Shown here: positions 1-9,355 of the stretch, piece by piece
Layout: the number at the start of each line of letters is the position of its first letter
Numbering within the stretch: position 1 is the first letter of the stretch
NCBI GenBank assembly: GCA_964387325.1
Contig: CAYLYE010000013.1
Coordinates: forward strand, 1-46,258
Length of the DNA stretch: 46,258 bases
Origin: CAZZBK01 sp964387325
Lineage (GTDB): Bacteria; Planctomycetota; Planctomycetia; Pirellulales; PNKZ01
Reading direction: 5' to 3'
The notes under the pieces: model-generated
Databases searched by the model: none
What the model was told of the DNA's origin: nothing
Seen by the model: the letters and a program-made list of their open reading frames with translations, nothing else
Program-made: the position numbers and the translations under genes

Positions 1-1174
1 TGCCAATCGCATACGACTCGACAGGCACATCGTTGGCAACGACTCCTTCAGGTACAAGGCTCGCACGTTGATACGTCTCGCTGAGGGCCAGCTCGCGCAG
101 AAATTTCCGGGTATCGAATTTCATCGCCGCCAAATGCTCGGCCAACACCGTGAGCAGCTCGGGATGCGATGGCCGATTGGCGGCATGATGCATGTCGAGT
201 GGCTGAACCAATCCGATTCCCATCATGTGAGCCCACAATCGATTGGCCAAATTGCGCGCGAAGGCCGTGTTCTCGCCGCGTGGCAACGACTCGGCAAGGG
301 CATGACGCAGGCTGAACTTGGGGACCGCTCGCACCTTGGCCGACGGCTTTTCGACGTATTCCTCCCCAGCCTTGAAATCCGGCATCGCGAGCAATGCCCC
401 GCCCGGCAAACGAGGGCCGGTCTTCTTCGACTTGCTCGGCTCGAAGACCGAAGCAAACGACACCTCGCGTACGACATTCTCTTGCAGCACGGTCGTGCCG
501 TCGGGTTGTTTATAAAGCTTGATCCCCGCGACGAAGGCTTGCAGACCATAGTAATCGGCATGTCGGTAGTCGACGACCGACGGGTGATCGTGACACTGAG
601 CACATTGCAAGTCGACCCCCAACAGCAGTCGACCCAGATCGCGAACCAACACGTCGGTGACAACTTCGCGATCGAGCACAAACTTTGCGGCCGGCCGCAG
701 CGCCGCGTCGACACCATCGCTGTCGAGCAATTCATACACCAGCTTGTCGAGCGGCTTGGATTGGCGAAACGATTCGGCCAGAAATGCTCGCCAGTCGAGC
801 GTCGGCACATACTTGTCCGGTCGACGCTCCATGAGCATCACATCAAACACCACGGCCAAATAGGCCGCGTGCTCGTCGCTGCTGAGCAGGCGGTCGATCG
901 CCCGACTCCGTTTATCCGCGGTCGAATCGGCGACAAACGCGCGCACCTGATCGGCCGTGGGAATGATCCCCGTCAGATCGAGACAGACGCGGCGGAAGAA
1001 TTCTTCGTCGCTGGCGGTCGAGGCGATCTGCGGAATCTTCTGCTCAACGATTTTAGCGCGAATGAGTCGATCGATCTGGCGATGCAATGGCTCGACCGCC
1101 ACATCATTCGCAGCCGCTGGGACAGCCGTCGAAATGATTGCCAGCACAAGCCATCGAATGATCGGGCGGGACAT
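1..1174 (-). CDS. PSCyt1/PSD1 protein (DUF1549-DUF1553), truncated at the left edge
   Basis: This is the reading frame whose codons continue off the left edge. About 391 residues are visible from an ATG at 1174 and no stop occurs. The start has a hydrophobic signal-like segment (WLVLAIISTAVPAAA). A DUF1549 block follows (IDRLIRAKIVEQ, then RRVCLDLTGIIPTADQ), then a cytochrome-like CAQCH motif, then a DUF1553 block with FARNLANRLWAHMMGIGLVQP and the 'PSHPELL' and 'RELALSETYQRAS' signatures. The family is abundant and planctomycete-specific; most members are predicted to be exported and are linked genetically to DUF1501 proteins, but their biochemistry is not established. This copy is shorter than the usual 700-1,000 residues between its two blocks and lacks an obvious N-terminal cytochrome domain. 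The downstream part lies outside the window. Confidence 0.88.
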   Translation of the reverse strand, partial: MSRPIIRWLVLAIISTAVPAAANDVAVEPLHRQIDRLIRAKIVEQKIPQIASTASDEEFFRRVCLDLTGIIPTADQVRAFVADSTADKRSRAIDRLLSSDEHAAYLAVVFDVMLMERRPDKYVPTLDWRAFLAESFRQSKPLDKLVYELLDSDGVDAALRPAAKFVLDREVVTDVLVRDLGRLLLGVDLQCAQCHDHPSVVDYRHADYYGLQAFVAGIKLYKQPDGTTVLQENVVREVSFASVFEPSKSKKTGPRLPGGALLAMPDFKAGEEYVEKPSAKVRAVPKFSLRHALAESLPRGENTAFARNLANRLWAHMMGIGLVQPLDMHHAANRPSHPELLTVLAEHLAAMKFDTRKFLRELALSETYQRASLVPEGVVANDVPVESYAIG

Positions 1175-1317
1175 GATGCATCGCAGGCGGGAAGGGGGCG
1201 TGGCGGGAGCGCGTCGGGAACAGCCCATAGACCGCCCCGACGCATGAACTAATTTTGATGGACGATCCCCCTCAAATCAAGACCAAAGCAGGTGATTGAG
1301 GCTCAGGAAATGAAGTT

Positions 1318-1378
1318 AACAGCACGACCAGCCGAAACCCGTAAATACAGGCCTCGTGTTGCTCGCCGAGGCCCAACG
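1318..1378 (+). repeat. Diverged copy (G) of the dispersed ~105-nt intergenic repeat
   Basis: This stretch resembles the core of the repeat seen cleanly at 27630, 28461 and 39541. It keeps CGACCAGCCGAAACCCGTA where those copies have CGACCATCGGAAGCCCGTA, and GTGTTGCTCGCCGAGGC where they have GCGTTGCTCGCCTA. It lies between the start of the truncated PSD1 gene and the 3' end of the next minus-strand gene. The flanks have decayed, so its limits are approximate. Confidence 0.5.
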
Positions 1379-1385
1379 GACGGTG

Positions 1386-3176
1386 TCAGAACCCGAGCAT
1401 GGGTCCAAACGCGCGCAGGTTCTGTCCGGCGAATTCGAGGATGCGCATCCGTTGGGGTGGAAAGTAATTTTCGACCCACCACTGCTGAGCCAAGCGATCG
1501 TCCAACCCGAGTCGCGCCAATTGCGAATACGCATCCCAGCGCGACAAGCCCGTCGCTCCCTGCGAGTAATACCGATGAGCCCGAACACGCAACTCGGCAA
1601 TCGTGACGTTCTGCTGATACGTGCCCAAGCTGGGTAACAGTTGCACCGACGTCCCTTCGAGCGCGGCGGCAAATTCGGCCACGTTCAGTTTGTCTTCTTC
1701 GACGTACGGATACGGCAACACGGCGTCGATCAGGCCCCGTTGTGCCCAATCGTAAACGTCGAACCCAAATCGCATGTTCCAATCCAGGTCAGGTCCCACG
1801 ATGACCGACAACTCGCGCCGCTTGACCAACGGGCTCGCGCCGGCCTCGTCGAGCATTTGGCGAATCTCCTTGAGCCAATTCGTGACATACTCGGCCCAAA
1901 GCAGCCGCAGCCGCGGATCGCTGTCGGGGAGCTTGCGCATGTCGGTGCCAAATCGTTCGCGGAATCGCTGACGCACAGGCTCTTCGTAACGCACACAGGG
2001 ATATCCGCGCACGAAAGCAATGTTCAGACCATCGGCTCCGCGCCGCAGTGCATCGCGCAGAATGGTATTGAGGTTCTGACGCACCTCGGGAAAGGCAATA
2101 CTCAACTTGCTGACCGGCAGGCCGTCGGCCTCGACGCAACGGAACTCCGGATGCGCGGCGAAAAACTCGCTCCGCAAGATATGATCGTAGGGTGGTTCAG
2201 ACGAATAAGCCTGGGGACGCAGGTACATCCAGAGTTTTTGCTGTTGCGCGTGCGCCTGATCAATCGCTTGCTGCAACGGGTCTTCGCCGGCAGCGATCAT
2301 CGCGGCAAGATTTTCACTGCAGCGTCGATCGCCCGGCCGGCGAAAATCCCAGCCCCCTTTTCCCGCCAGCGTGCCTGCAGTCGCCGGAAAATTCACCAAA
2401 TCGCCGCCGATATTGCCAAAGGCACAGATATCCCAATCGCTGTTCGCGAACGGTCGCAAAGCGTTCTTGACGATCTGTGGACCCGGTCGATCGGCATTGT
2501 AGAAGATGCCAAATCCATCGTTGATGTAGACCAGCGGAGCATGTCGCTTGCGGGACAACTGCTGAACATGCTCGGCTTGCATGGGCATGAGCCGCACGGA
2601 GTACACGCTGGCGACGATCGGCTTCTCGCGAAACGTGGCCACCATCGCCTCCAGGTTTTTCGGGAACCGGATTTCCAAGCTCCGGCCGGTCACGTCAGCA
2701 AAGCGCCACGGCTCTTCGTACAGCGGACCTCCCCAGCCCACCCCCGCCGAGTTGCGTAATAACTGCCAGTGTTCGTCACCGGTCAATCGCACCTCGACCA
2801 CCGCTTGTTCCCATTGCCGCTCCGACATGCCGATCGAAATGGCATGCCAACCCGAGCGGTTGAGTGGAATCGTAATGGGGGTCGAGTCGGCGCGGGTGGT
2901 CATCAGCGCCCGGCCATTGTAAAGCTGTGCCTTATAGTCGATCACACGCCACAGCCCTTGCGGCGCTGGCGAAATCGGCTTGTGGACGTTGCTATCGGCG
3001 TCCGTCCATGCCTCGCGGGGCAGCGCGCAGCCGAGATCGCTAATCAGGTGCTCGCTGCGGTGCGCGGCATGCGACTCGTGGACGGGCAATGGCTCAGCAG
3101 CCGACACGCCCTCGGTCATGAGGCAACTCACGACCATCGCCACAACAAGCGCACGAGCGAATTGAACCAATTTCAT
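1386..3176 (-). CDS. Secreted TIM-barrel protein, putative glycoside hydrolase (GHL10-like)
   Basis: I chose the ATG at 3176 because the next residues form a clear signal peptide (MKLVQFARALVVAMVVSC, cleavage near GVSAAEP); an in-frame start at 3302 would add an unrelated basic stretch. The mature protein is about 570 residues. The first third looks like a beta-rich module with no family I can name. The rest reads like the bacterial glycoside-hydrolase-like TIM barrels: KLWMYLRPQAYS (a strand), then HPEFRCVEADG, then FPEVRQNLNTILRDALRRGADGLNIAF, and a later ELSVIVGPDLDWN strand. Those positions match GHL10-type proteins, but I cannot confirm catalytic acids. It is probably periplasmic or extracellular and acts on a polysaccharide; the substrate is unknown. 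It is separated from the PSD1 gene by about 210 nt on the same strand. Confidence 0.65.
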   Translation of the reverse strand: MKLVQFARALVVAMVVSCLMTEGVSAAEPLPVHESHAAHRSEHLISDLGCALPREAWTDADSNVHKPISPAPQGLWRVIDYKAQLYNGRALMTTRADSTPITIPLNRSGWHAISIGMSERQWEQAVVEVRLTGDEHWQLLRNSAGVGWGGPLYEEPWRFADVTGRSLEIRFPKNLEAMVATFREKPIVASVYSVRLMPMQAEHVQQLSRKRHAPLVYINDGFGIFYNADRPGPQIVKNALRPFANSDWDICAFGNIGGDLVNFPATAGTLAGKGGWDFRRPGDRRCSENLAAMIAAGEDPLQQAIDQAHAQQQKLWMYLRPQAYSSEPPYDHILRSEFFAAHPEFRCVEADGLPVSKLSIAFPEVRQNLNTILRDALRRGADGLNIAFVRGYPCVRYEEPVRQRFRERFGTDMRKLPDSDPRLRLLWAEYVTNWLKEIRQMLDEAGASPLVKRRELSVIVGPDLDWNMRFGFDVYDWAQRGLIDAVLPYPYVEEDKLNVAEFAAALEGTSVQLLPSLGTYQQNVTIAELRVRAHRYYSQGATGLSRWDAYSQLARLGLDDRLAQQWWVENYFPPQRMRILEFAGQNLRAFGPMLGF

Positions 3177-3518
3177 GGCGAACACGGCAACACTCCTTAG
3201 CGCTGATCGAACCCTCAACCCCAGCCAGCTTGTCATTCGACTTCCTTTATCCCACACATCTCTCAGCGAACTCATCATAATCGAGAAGTCATCGCAGGCC
3301 ACCGTTTTCGCAAGCGATGGCCATCATGAGCAACGAAAGACGAGGAAAATCAGCCATTTCGAAAATTGCCCCATAGTCTTCCGCAGTCAATTTTCAGACA
3401 CTACGTTTACTCGGCCGAACAGAATTATTTTTTAGTGCGCACGACCATTCGAGCGCGAGTCCGATCGTGCTGTTCGTGCGACGACGCCGATCAGCTCCTC
3501 ACTCCGAGATACCCACTC
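3177..3518. other. Intergenic region between divergent genes
   Basis: This 342-nt stretch separates the minus-strand TIM-barrel gene from the plus-strand carboxypeptidase gene, so it must hold promoters for both. It is more AT-rich in the middle (around 3340-3435, including a run of T at 3428-3433) than the flanking genes. On the minus strand an AAGGAG sequence lies about 16 nt before the start at 3176, which is longer than usual. I could not assign a convincing -35/-10 pair. Frames through the region have no protein-like composition. Confidence 0.5.
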
Positions 3519-5522
3519 ATGCCATATCCGCAGCTACTGCCGTCCATAGTCACCTTACTGGTGGCGCTCGCGCCATTTCAATTACGTGCCGATGGGGCCG
3601 AGCGGATGGTCACGATCCGCAGCGACTTTCCGGGCGGCAATGTCATCGTCGAGAAGAACGAGGGAAATCAAATCCAAGTTGCTCCCGACTTGCGCGGCGG
3701 GAAGCCCTGGTTCTATTGGCACTTCGAGGCCATCGCCTCACGGCCGGGTGCGGTGACGTTTACCTTTCAAGGCTCACCGCTCCTTTCCGTGCAAGGGCCA
3801 GCCTACAGCACCGACGCCGGAAAGACTTGGCAATGGCTGGGTCCCGAGCCGTGCCAATTTGCTCCGTCGACGACGCCGCCCCAAGAGCGGCGCGAATCGT
3901 TCACCTACGAGTTTCGACCGAACGCACTGGCGGTTCGCTTTGCCGTGGCGATTCCGTATTTGCCCGAGAATCTTGCCGCGTTCCTGGCCGCTCACCAAGG
4001 GAATGCACATCTCCGGGCATCGTATCTCACCAAGACACGCCAGGGGCATCCCGTCGAGCTGTTGCAGATTGGCGAGCCCGGCTCGGACCGCAACGCCGTG
4101 TTTGTCTCGGCACGTCATCATGCCTGCGAGTCGTTGGCCAGTTTTGTGCTCGAAGGATTTCTTGCCGAAGCCATGTCCGACTCGGTCGCAGGCCGCCGTT
4201 TTCGCCAGCGGTACTATCTGCTCGCGGTGCCGCTGGTCGATCGTGACGGAGTCGCCGCGGGCGATCAAGGCAAGAACCGCGACCCGCACGATCACAATCG
4301 CGACTACGGACCAGCGCCCATCTATCCCGAGATTGCCGCGATCCAAGCGTTGGGCGAAGCGCACGACATCCGCTACCAACTCGATTTTCACTGTCCTTTT
4401 TTGCGTGGCGACATCCACGAAGCGTTTCACTTTCTGGGGCTCGGTACGCCCCGGATCAAAGAGAATCTCGATGAGCTCAGTGCCTGGATCAAAGAAGAGC
4501 GTCCGCAGGTGCTCATGTCGCCGCTCAATTTTCTGACCGATCCGAATAAGCCCGGCGCGGTGAATCCGAAGATCTGCTCACACCACTTTGCCCTGCGCGA
4601 GGGGGCCGTCTTGGCGGCCACGCTGGAGATTCCGTACACGCAACTGCGCCCAGCGCTCACCCCCGACTTGGCACGTGCGTATGGACGCGGGCTGCTCCGC
4701 GCCTGGGTCCACACGACCTTCGCGACCCGCGATGAAGCGTTGTCGCGCGGAGCGGCCGGAAACGCGCATCTTCAATCGCTCCGTGCGAACTTTCTGAAAC
4801 TCTATCGCAGCAAGCCAGACGTAGCCGAAGCCATGACGACCGTGTACTTGGCTGACGCCGACAGCCCCGTTGTCTTGCGTCATGAGTCACACAACTTGCT
4901 GGCGCTGCTTCGCCTGCACCAAAAGCGCCTGAACGAAGCCAAGCAATTGTTGCAAGACGCGCTCAAGCTCTCGCTGACCGACCAGCAACGATCGGTGGCG
5001 TGGATTCAGTTGCTTCAGGTGGTTGCCGCCGAGCCTGACACCAACGGCCCGCAACTCGACGCGCTGCTGAATGAATTTGACTCGTTACCCTATCGCGGAT
5101 ACGAGCATCAAACCAAGGCGCTCGAGATTGTGGCGACCTTTCATGCGTCGCGGAAGGAATACACTCGGGCTATTGAACTCGCACGCCGACAGCAGACTGT
5201 GGCCGCACTGCACGAAACGGGCAAGGTGCTCAATCAGATTGCCACGTGGCACGACCTCGATAGCCAACCGCAAAAGGGGATCGCGGCTCGCGAAGAGGCC
5301 GTGAAGATTTTGCGTGAACGACTGGGTCCCCAACCGCAGCGGAGTATCTTTGCGGCTAATATGACGTTGGACCTATTTGACGCGCTGCGTGAAATTCCTT
5401 CGTCCACACCTGCCGAGTTGCGTGCCGCTGCCCAACTCGTCTTCGATCACGAAGTGGTTGCCGAGACGCACAAAGTTCGTGTTCGGAAACAGCTTGACGA
5501 ACGAGAAAAGCGTGCTGAATGA
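3519..5522 (+). CDS. Secreted M14-family zinc carboxypeptidase with helical repeat tail
   Basis: The ATG at 3519 starts a 667-residue protein with a signal peptide (LLPSIVTLLVALAPFQLRA). An N-terminal beta domain of about 150 residues precedes the peptidase, as in the cytosolic-carboxypeptidase-like branch of family M14. The zinc motif appears as SARHHACESLASFVLEGF (the HxxE pair). It is followed by PLVDRDGVAAGD and DHNRDYG where M14 enzymes have NPDG and NRNW, by DFHCP as the third zinc ligand, and by ATLEIPY holding the likely catalytic Glu. All key positions are therefore present. From roughly residue 430 to the end the chain is alpha-helical and repetitive (LLRLHQKRLNEAKQLLQDALKL, then EYTRAIELARRQQ), which resembles TPR units. 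Inferred role: trimming of C-terminal residues from exported or scavenged peptides. The gene converges on the CHAT gene. Confidence 0.85.
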   Translation: MPYPQLLPSIVTLLVALAPFQLRADGAERMVTIRSDFPGGNVIVEKNEGNQIQVAPDLRGGKPWFYWHFEAIASRPGAVTFTFQGSPLLSVQGPAYSTDAGKTWQWLGPEPCQFAPSTTPPQERRESFTYEFRPNALAVRFAVAIPYLPENLAAFLAAHQGNAHLRASYLTKTRQGHPVELLQIGEPGSDRNAVFVSARHHACESLASFVLEGFLAEAMSDSVAGRRFRQRYYLLAVPLVDRDGVAAGDQGKNRDPHDHNRDYGPAPIYPEIAAIQALGEAHDIRYQLDFHCPFLRGDIHEAFHFLGLGTPRIKENLDELSAWIKEERPQVLMSPLNFLTDPNKPGAVNPKICSHHFALREGAVLAATLEIPYTQLRPALTPDLARAYGRGLLRAWVHTTFATRDEALSRGAAGNAHLQSLRANFLKLYRSKPDVAEAMTTVYLADADSPVVLRHESHNLLALLRLHQKRLNEAKQLLQDALKLSLTDQQRSVAWIQLLQVVAAEPDTNGPQLDALLNEFDSLPYRGYEHQTKALEIVATFHASRKEYTRAIELARRQQTVAALHETGKVLNQIATWHDLDSQPQKGIAAREEAVKILRERLGPQPQRSIFAANMTLDLFDALREIPSSTPAELRAAAQLVFDHEVVAETHKVRVRKQLDEREKRAE

Positions 5523-5558
5523 CGAAGGAAAGAAGGGGTGAGACGGGAGCGGAGGAGT

Positions 5559-5579
5559 GCTGACCCGTTTCGCGTCAGC
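5559..5579. terminator. Hairpin between convergent genes
   Basis: GCTGAC at 5559-5564 pairs perfectly with GTCAGC at 5574-5579 across a 9-nt loop, between the stop of the carboxypeptidase gene and the stop of the CHAT gene. No T tract follows on either strand, so it is only a candidate bidirectional terminator. Confidence 0.35.
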
Positions 5580-5582
5580 GTG

Positions 5583-5603
5583 CCTTCATCCTTCATCCTT
5601 CAT
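5583..5603 (+). repeat. (CCTTCAT)x3 short tandem repeat
   Basis: Three perfect 7-nt units lie just before the end of the CHAT gene in the convergent spacer. It is a simple-sequence tract of a kind often seen in planctomycete spacers. No function is apparent. Confidence 0.8.
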
Positions 5604-5606
5604 CCC

Positions 5607-8600
5607 TCACTTCACCTTAATCACTCCCCCAGCGTCGCCGGCGTCATCCTTCGGAGGCTCGCTGCCGGTGTCGATGACCATGAACGGCGACCAGAAGAAC
5701 GGATGATTCGCGAGCGGCGGCTCGTCGATGCCCGTGGGCAGGATGCGCGGCTCGGCCGAGACGTCGATCGGCGTCGCCGAGGTGAGCTTAACGGCTCGTT
5801 GCCAGGCGGCCGACGCAGTCGCATGGGGCAATTCCTGGGCAAACTCGCGGACCAGTTCGTAGCTGCTGTGTCCGCCGGGTCGCCAACGACTGATGAGGAT
5901 GGTTCGCGCGCCGGTCGCCATGAGCCCGCAAGTGGTAACGAATAACTCGGAGCCGTCGCCGGCTTTCTTCAACGCGCCCTCGGCCGGGGTGTGGAAGCCG
6001 GGCAGGAATATTTCTTGCGGACCGCCCCAAGGCAGCCGCAGCCAACTCCCCAGCGAACTCGATTGAGCCGCCTTGTCGAGAGGAAACAACTGCACGCCGA
6101 ACAAGTCGGTCTCGGGTGGTTGCACTTCGCCAAAGACCAGCAGCCGATCCATGAGCGTGGTGTACACGTTCGACCCGGGCAGATGGTGTCCTTGCACGGC
6201 AATCGCCCCTTTGATCGAGCGGGCGATCCCTTCGAACGCTTGTCGGGCCACCTCGTCGTCGTCCTGCGGGTAGAGCCGCCCGAGCATAGCGACCGTGTTC
6301 CCCTTGACGTTCCGCGGCCGCGAGTCGCTCATCGCCAACCCGACGGTCGGCGCGTAGCGTAACCGCACGCGGCTCAGCAGCGGTGCGGGGGTGTCGCTCC
6401 CAGCCACGAGCAACGACTCGAACGGCACATACCAGATGACGTTGTCCGGGATGATGATCAGTTCTTGAAACTGCTTGATGTCGGCTTTCGACCCGCCCCA
6501 GAGGGCCGTGAACAACTCTTGCGATGGCTTCTTCCACTTGTCGTCGCGCAGATCGTCGAGCTTGAGCTGCTTGTTCTGATCCCAATTGCCGATGCCCCGC
6601 AACATGGGGTCGAGCGACTTGTGCAGCTGAGCGATCGGCGGAACGCCCCAGTAACCGTACTTGTCGTTGGTCATCAGAAAGGCGTGCAACTGCTTGCTCG
6701 TGTTAAAGAACGCCCAGAGCGCGTGACCGCTGGGGAGCGACTTCTGCACGTCCTTAATACTGTGCAAGGGCGGAAACACCAGATTGCACGCCTCGCGGCG
6801 TGTGGCGATCTCGCGCAGCACAACCTCCTGCGCCGAGCTGGCCACGGCCATCTCGTCACACTTGGCGATCAAGGCGCGTTGCGCGGGTTGCTCGCTCGGC
6901 GCGAGCGGCGCGTCCTTTAACTGATCGCGTAGCTTGCGAACCGTGTCTGACGCTTTGGTGTATTGCGGATAGCGGGTCAAAATCTCTTGCCGCTGCAATT
7001 GCGTCGCACGATCGAGTGCCTCGACCGGCGATTCGAGCACCCAGCGCAAATTGAGCAGCCGGCCGCCAAACTCGATCGCCGACAAAAATCGATGTCGCCG
7101 CGCCATGTCAGCGATCTCGACGGCCCGTTCGTACTCTTGTCGTTCGATCGCCACTTCGAACCAGTTCTCGTAACTGATACCGTGCGGCCAGACGAGCTTG
7201 CCCATCGTCTCGAGCGGATCGACGGTCCAGTCGGCCGGCGTCGGGTCGCGCAGCAAGGTCGTATAAGTGTCCATGGCCACGCGGGGCGTGATCTGCTGCG
7301 TCTTCGACCAATGGTCGACGAGCGTGATGTGCCAGAGCCACATCGAGCCGCCACGCTGAAAAGCCATCGCCCGCTCGAAGGCCTTGTCGCCGTTGGCGAC
7401 CTGCCCATCCTTGTAATTCGATTGGGCCACGAGGTACTGATAACGAGCGCCGATCTTGCCGGCGGGCATGCCGCCGCCGGTCATGCGCATCCGCGCCTGA
7501 TCCAACGACTGCTGCGCAATTTTGTTCTCGCCCAACACAATGGCGTTCTCGGCCGTCATGATGTGCAGCGAGGTGAGCAGGTGCAGGAAGCTATTGCGCT
7601 GAGCCCATTGCGTCGCCAGCAGTAGCGGCGGGAAGATGCCCTTGCGCTGCGTAGCCATATGGATCGTGAACCCGAGCCGGAACGCCTCTTCGAGCACCTG
7701 CGGATTCGGATACTGGACGGCCGACAGGCTCGCTTCGAGCAATAAATTGAGCGCGCCATCGTAATCGCTGTTGGTGACCGCGATGCGTCCGAGTTCCAAG
7801 AGCGCCATGCTGGTGAGGGGGTGATCGAATTGTCCGCCGGCGAGCACGGCCCGTTCGAGTTCTTGCTTGGCCTGGGCGTCTTTGCCGTTGGCCACATAGG
7901 CCATGCCGAGTTGCAAGCTGATCCAGCACTCGGACCAGTGGTTGGGTTGTCCCGGCCGAGCCGACAAGGTCGTCAACACCTGTGCGTTGAGCGAATCGTG
8001 AGGACTCAAGGGGCCCAGTAACTCAGTGCGTCGTTTGAGCGCGAGCGCGGTACAGCGGACCACCTCGGCGACGTTGAGCGGAAACAAGGTCGGGTTCTGC
8101 ACGACCCCGCCGCGCAACAGCGCCTGCTGCTGGTTGAGTCGCCCCATCGCCATGAGGAACGTGTCGTCGTAGTTCCCCAACTGTCGCTGACGGCGTGACG
8201 GTCCCCACGGCGCGTTGACGACTTGGCCGCCCTGCAAGCCTCGAATGGCCGTGAAGCGGGCGTCGACCATCCAGCGGGAGTGTTGCAGATAGACGTTGAG
8301 CGCGGTGGTAAAGGCCGCGAGCGCGTTGCTATGCTCGCCGAGCTGGTACGAGCACTCGCCGATCATGGCGTAGACGCAGATCGAGTCGACCCAATTGCCT
8401 TGGAAGCTTTTGATGACCCCCGACTGCGCTTCGCCTTGCAAGTTGGCCAAGGCCGCCTGATAGTTGCCGTCGTAATAGTCTTGCAGATACAGAAAGTAAC
8501 GGTTCGAGGGAGCGCGCATCGCCTGAGCCGATGCTTCGCGATGGTCGATCAGCAGGCCACTGACGAGCGCCAGCGTGACTCCCCAGAGTTGCCAGCACCG

Positions 8601-8639
8601 CCGCGACAGCAACCACCGCCAGCTCGCTCGCCGATTCAT
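5607..8639 (-). CDS. Exported TPR-CHAT domain protein (caspase-like fold)
   Basis: The protein has 1010 residues. Residues 1-39 look like a signal peptide (WGVTLALVSGLL, cleavage near EASAQA). Residues ~45-600 are helical repeats of TPR type, for example QLGEHSNALAAFTTALNVYL and YDGALNLLLEASL. The C-terminal third is a CHAT domain, a caspase/separase-like peptidase fold: VIWYVPFESLL (residues ~730), YAPTVGLAMS, and the terminal TILISRWRPGG segment matching the conserved 'A.LW' strand. The expected dyad may be His883 (PGFHT) and Cys904 (TTCGL). Only 21 residues separate them, fewer than in typical CHAT proteases, so activity is uncertain. In other bacteria TPR-CHAT proteins act as regulated proteases with partner proteins; an exported version suggests a surface or periplasmic role. 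It is divergent from the lipoprotein gene. Confidence 0.82.
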   Translation of the reverse strand: MNRRASWRWLLSRRCWQLWGVTLALVSGLLIDHREASAQAMRAPSNRYFLYLQDYYDGNYQAALANLQGEAQSGVIKSFQGNWVDSICVYAMIGECSYQLGEHSNALAAFTTALNVYLQHSRWMVDARFTAIRGLQGGQVVNAPWGPSRRQRQLGNYDDTFLMAMGRLNQQQALLRGGVVQNPTLFPLNVAEVVRCTALALKRRTELLGPLSPHDSLNAQVLTTLSARPGQPNHWSECWISLQLGMAYVANGKDAQAKQELERAVLAGGQFDHPLTSMALLELGRIAVTNSDYDGALNLLLEASLSAVQYPNPQVLEEAFRLGFTIHMATQRKGIFPPLLLATQWAQRNSFLHLLTSLHIMTAENAIVLGENKIAQQSLDQARMRMTGGGMPAGKIGARYQYLVAQSNYKDGQVANGDKAFERAMAFQRGGSMWLWHITLVDHWSKTQQITPRVAMDTYTTLLRDPTPADWTVDPLETMGKLVWPHGISYENWFEVAIERQEYERAVEIADMARRHRFLSAIEFGGRLLNLRWVLESPVEALDRATQLQRQEILTRYPQYTKASDTVRKLRDQLKDAPLAPSEQPAQRALIAKCDEMAVASSAQEVVLREIATRREACNLVFPPLHSIKDVQKSLPSGHALWAFFNTSKQLHAFLMTNDKYGYWGVPPIAQLHKSLDPMLRGIGNWDQNKQLKLDDLRDDKWKKPSQELFTALWGGSKADIKQFQELIIIPDNVIWYVPFESLLVAGSDTPAPLLSRVRLRYAPTVGLAMSDSRPRNVKGNTVAMLGRLYPQDDDEVARQAFEGIARSIKGAIAVQGHHLPGSNVYTTLMDRLLVFGEVQPPETDLFGVQLFPLDKAAQSSSLGSWLRLPWGGPQEIFLPGFHTPAEGALKKAGDGSELFVTTCGLMATGARTILISRWRPGGHSSYELVREFAQELPHATASAAWQRAVKLTSATPIDVSAEPRILPTGIDEPPLANHPFFWSPFMVIDTGSEPPKDDAGDAGGVIKVK

Positions 8640-8970
8640 GTCGTGTTCTCTCGAATGTGAATCGCTCGAAAGTCGGATACGTCGCCGTAAGTCGACAGAC
8701 CATCCAGGCTTTCAACTTACTATCTTATCCAACCCAGGGCAAAAACATGCACTGATCCACCGAGCCTCGACGGGGTTCATCGACCTCGGGCGGTCATTCT
8801 TGACGATTTTGACGATTATTCCACAAGTTCGTTCTGGAGCGGGTCGATATCTAGCCCTGACAACTCGACCGCAGAGAACTTGCCTCAATGGCATAGGGTG
8901 ATGAGGCGGACCCCCAACAGCGTTGCGGGCGGACGAGTTCACGGCGAACGACGAGCTACGGAGAATCATG
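8640..8970. other. Intergenic region between divergent CHAT and lipoprotein genes
   Basis: This 331-nt spacer carries a tandem TTGACG pair on the plus strand (8800-8805 and 8809-8814). Either could serve as a -35 element, but I could not find a good -10 at 16-18 nt. Nothing in it resembles a gene. Confidence 0.4.
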
Positions 8971-9285
8971 ATGAATCGCTTGGATGGACGAACTGGGCTG
9001 GGGACTCTGCTGGCCTTACTGGGCTGCGTGGTCATGACCGGCTGCCAAGTCGACGTGGCTGGGCAAACACTTCCCAGTCCATACTATCTGAGCGACGACA
9101 TTCAATACTTTCCGCCGGGTTATGAGTTCAAGCTGACCCGTGAGGCGGCTGCGATGAAGGCCATGCAAACGGGTGCAAGCACCCCGAGCGGCCCGATCAT
9201 CACGCCCCCGCCTCCCGCTCCGGCCCCAGCGCCTGCTGCTGACGCGCCTCCGCCGGCGGGCGAAGCGATCCCACCAGGCATGTAA
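8971..9285 (+). CDS. Small planctomycete lipoprotein
   Basis: The chain is 104 residues. I chose the second of two adjacent ATG codons because GGAG at 8960-8963 then sits 7 nt upstream. A hydrophobic segment (LGTLLALLGCVVMTGC) ends in a lipobox with Cys at VMTGC, so it should be lipidated and anchored to a membrane. The mature part has a conserved-looking block (LSDDIQYFPPGYEFKLTREAAAMK) and then a Pro/Ala-rich tail that is probably disordered. I recall similar small proteins in other planctomycetes; no function is known. The next gene starts 70 nt downstream on the same strand. Confidence 0.75.
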   Translation: MNRLDGRTGLGTLLALLGCVVMTGCQVDVAGQTLPSPYYLSDDIQYFPPGYEFKLTREAAAMKAMQTGASTPSGPIITPPPPAPAPAPAADAPPPAGEAIPPGM

Positions 9286-9355
9286 CGCGCAGCCGACATG
9301 TGACTCGCAGACCGTCGCTGGATTACTCCCCGCTCTTGTTCTAAGGCCCATTCTC

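Noticed and set aside
68..1252. Long plus-strand open frame of 394 codons
   Set aside because: The minus-strand frame across the same DNA encodes an unmistakable PSD1 protein; the plus frame has shadow-like composition (rich in Arg, His and Gln).
3175..3435. Plus-strand frame of 86 codons in the divergent spacer
   Set aside because: It overlaps the signal-peptide start of the minus-strand gene, has no ribosome site and has no recognisable features.
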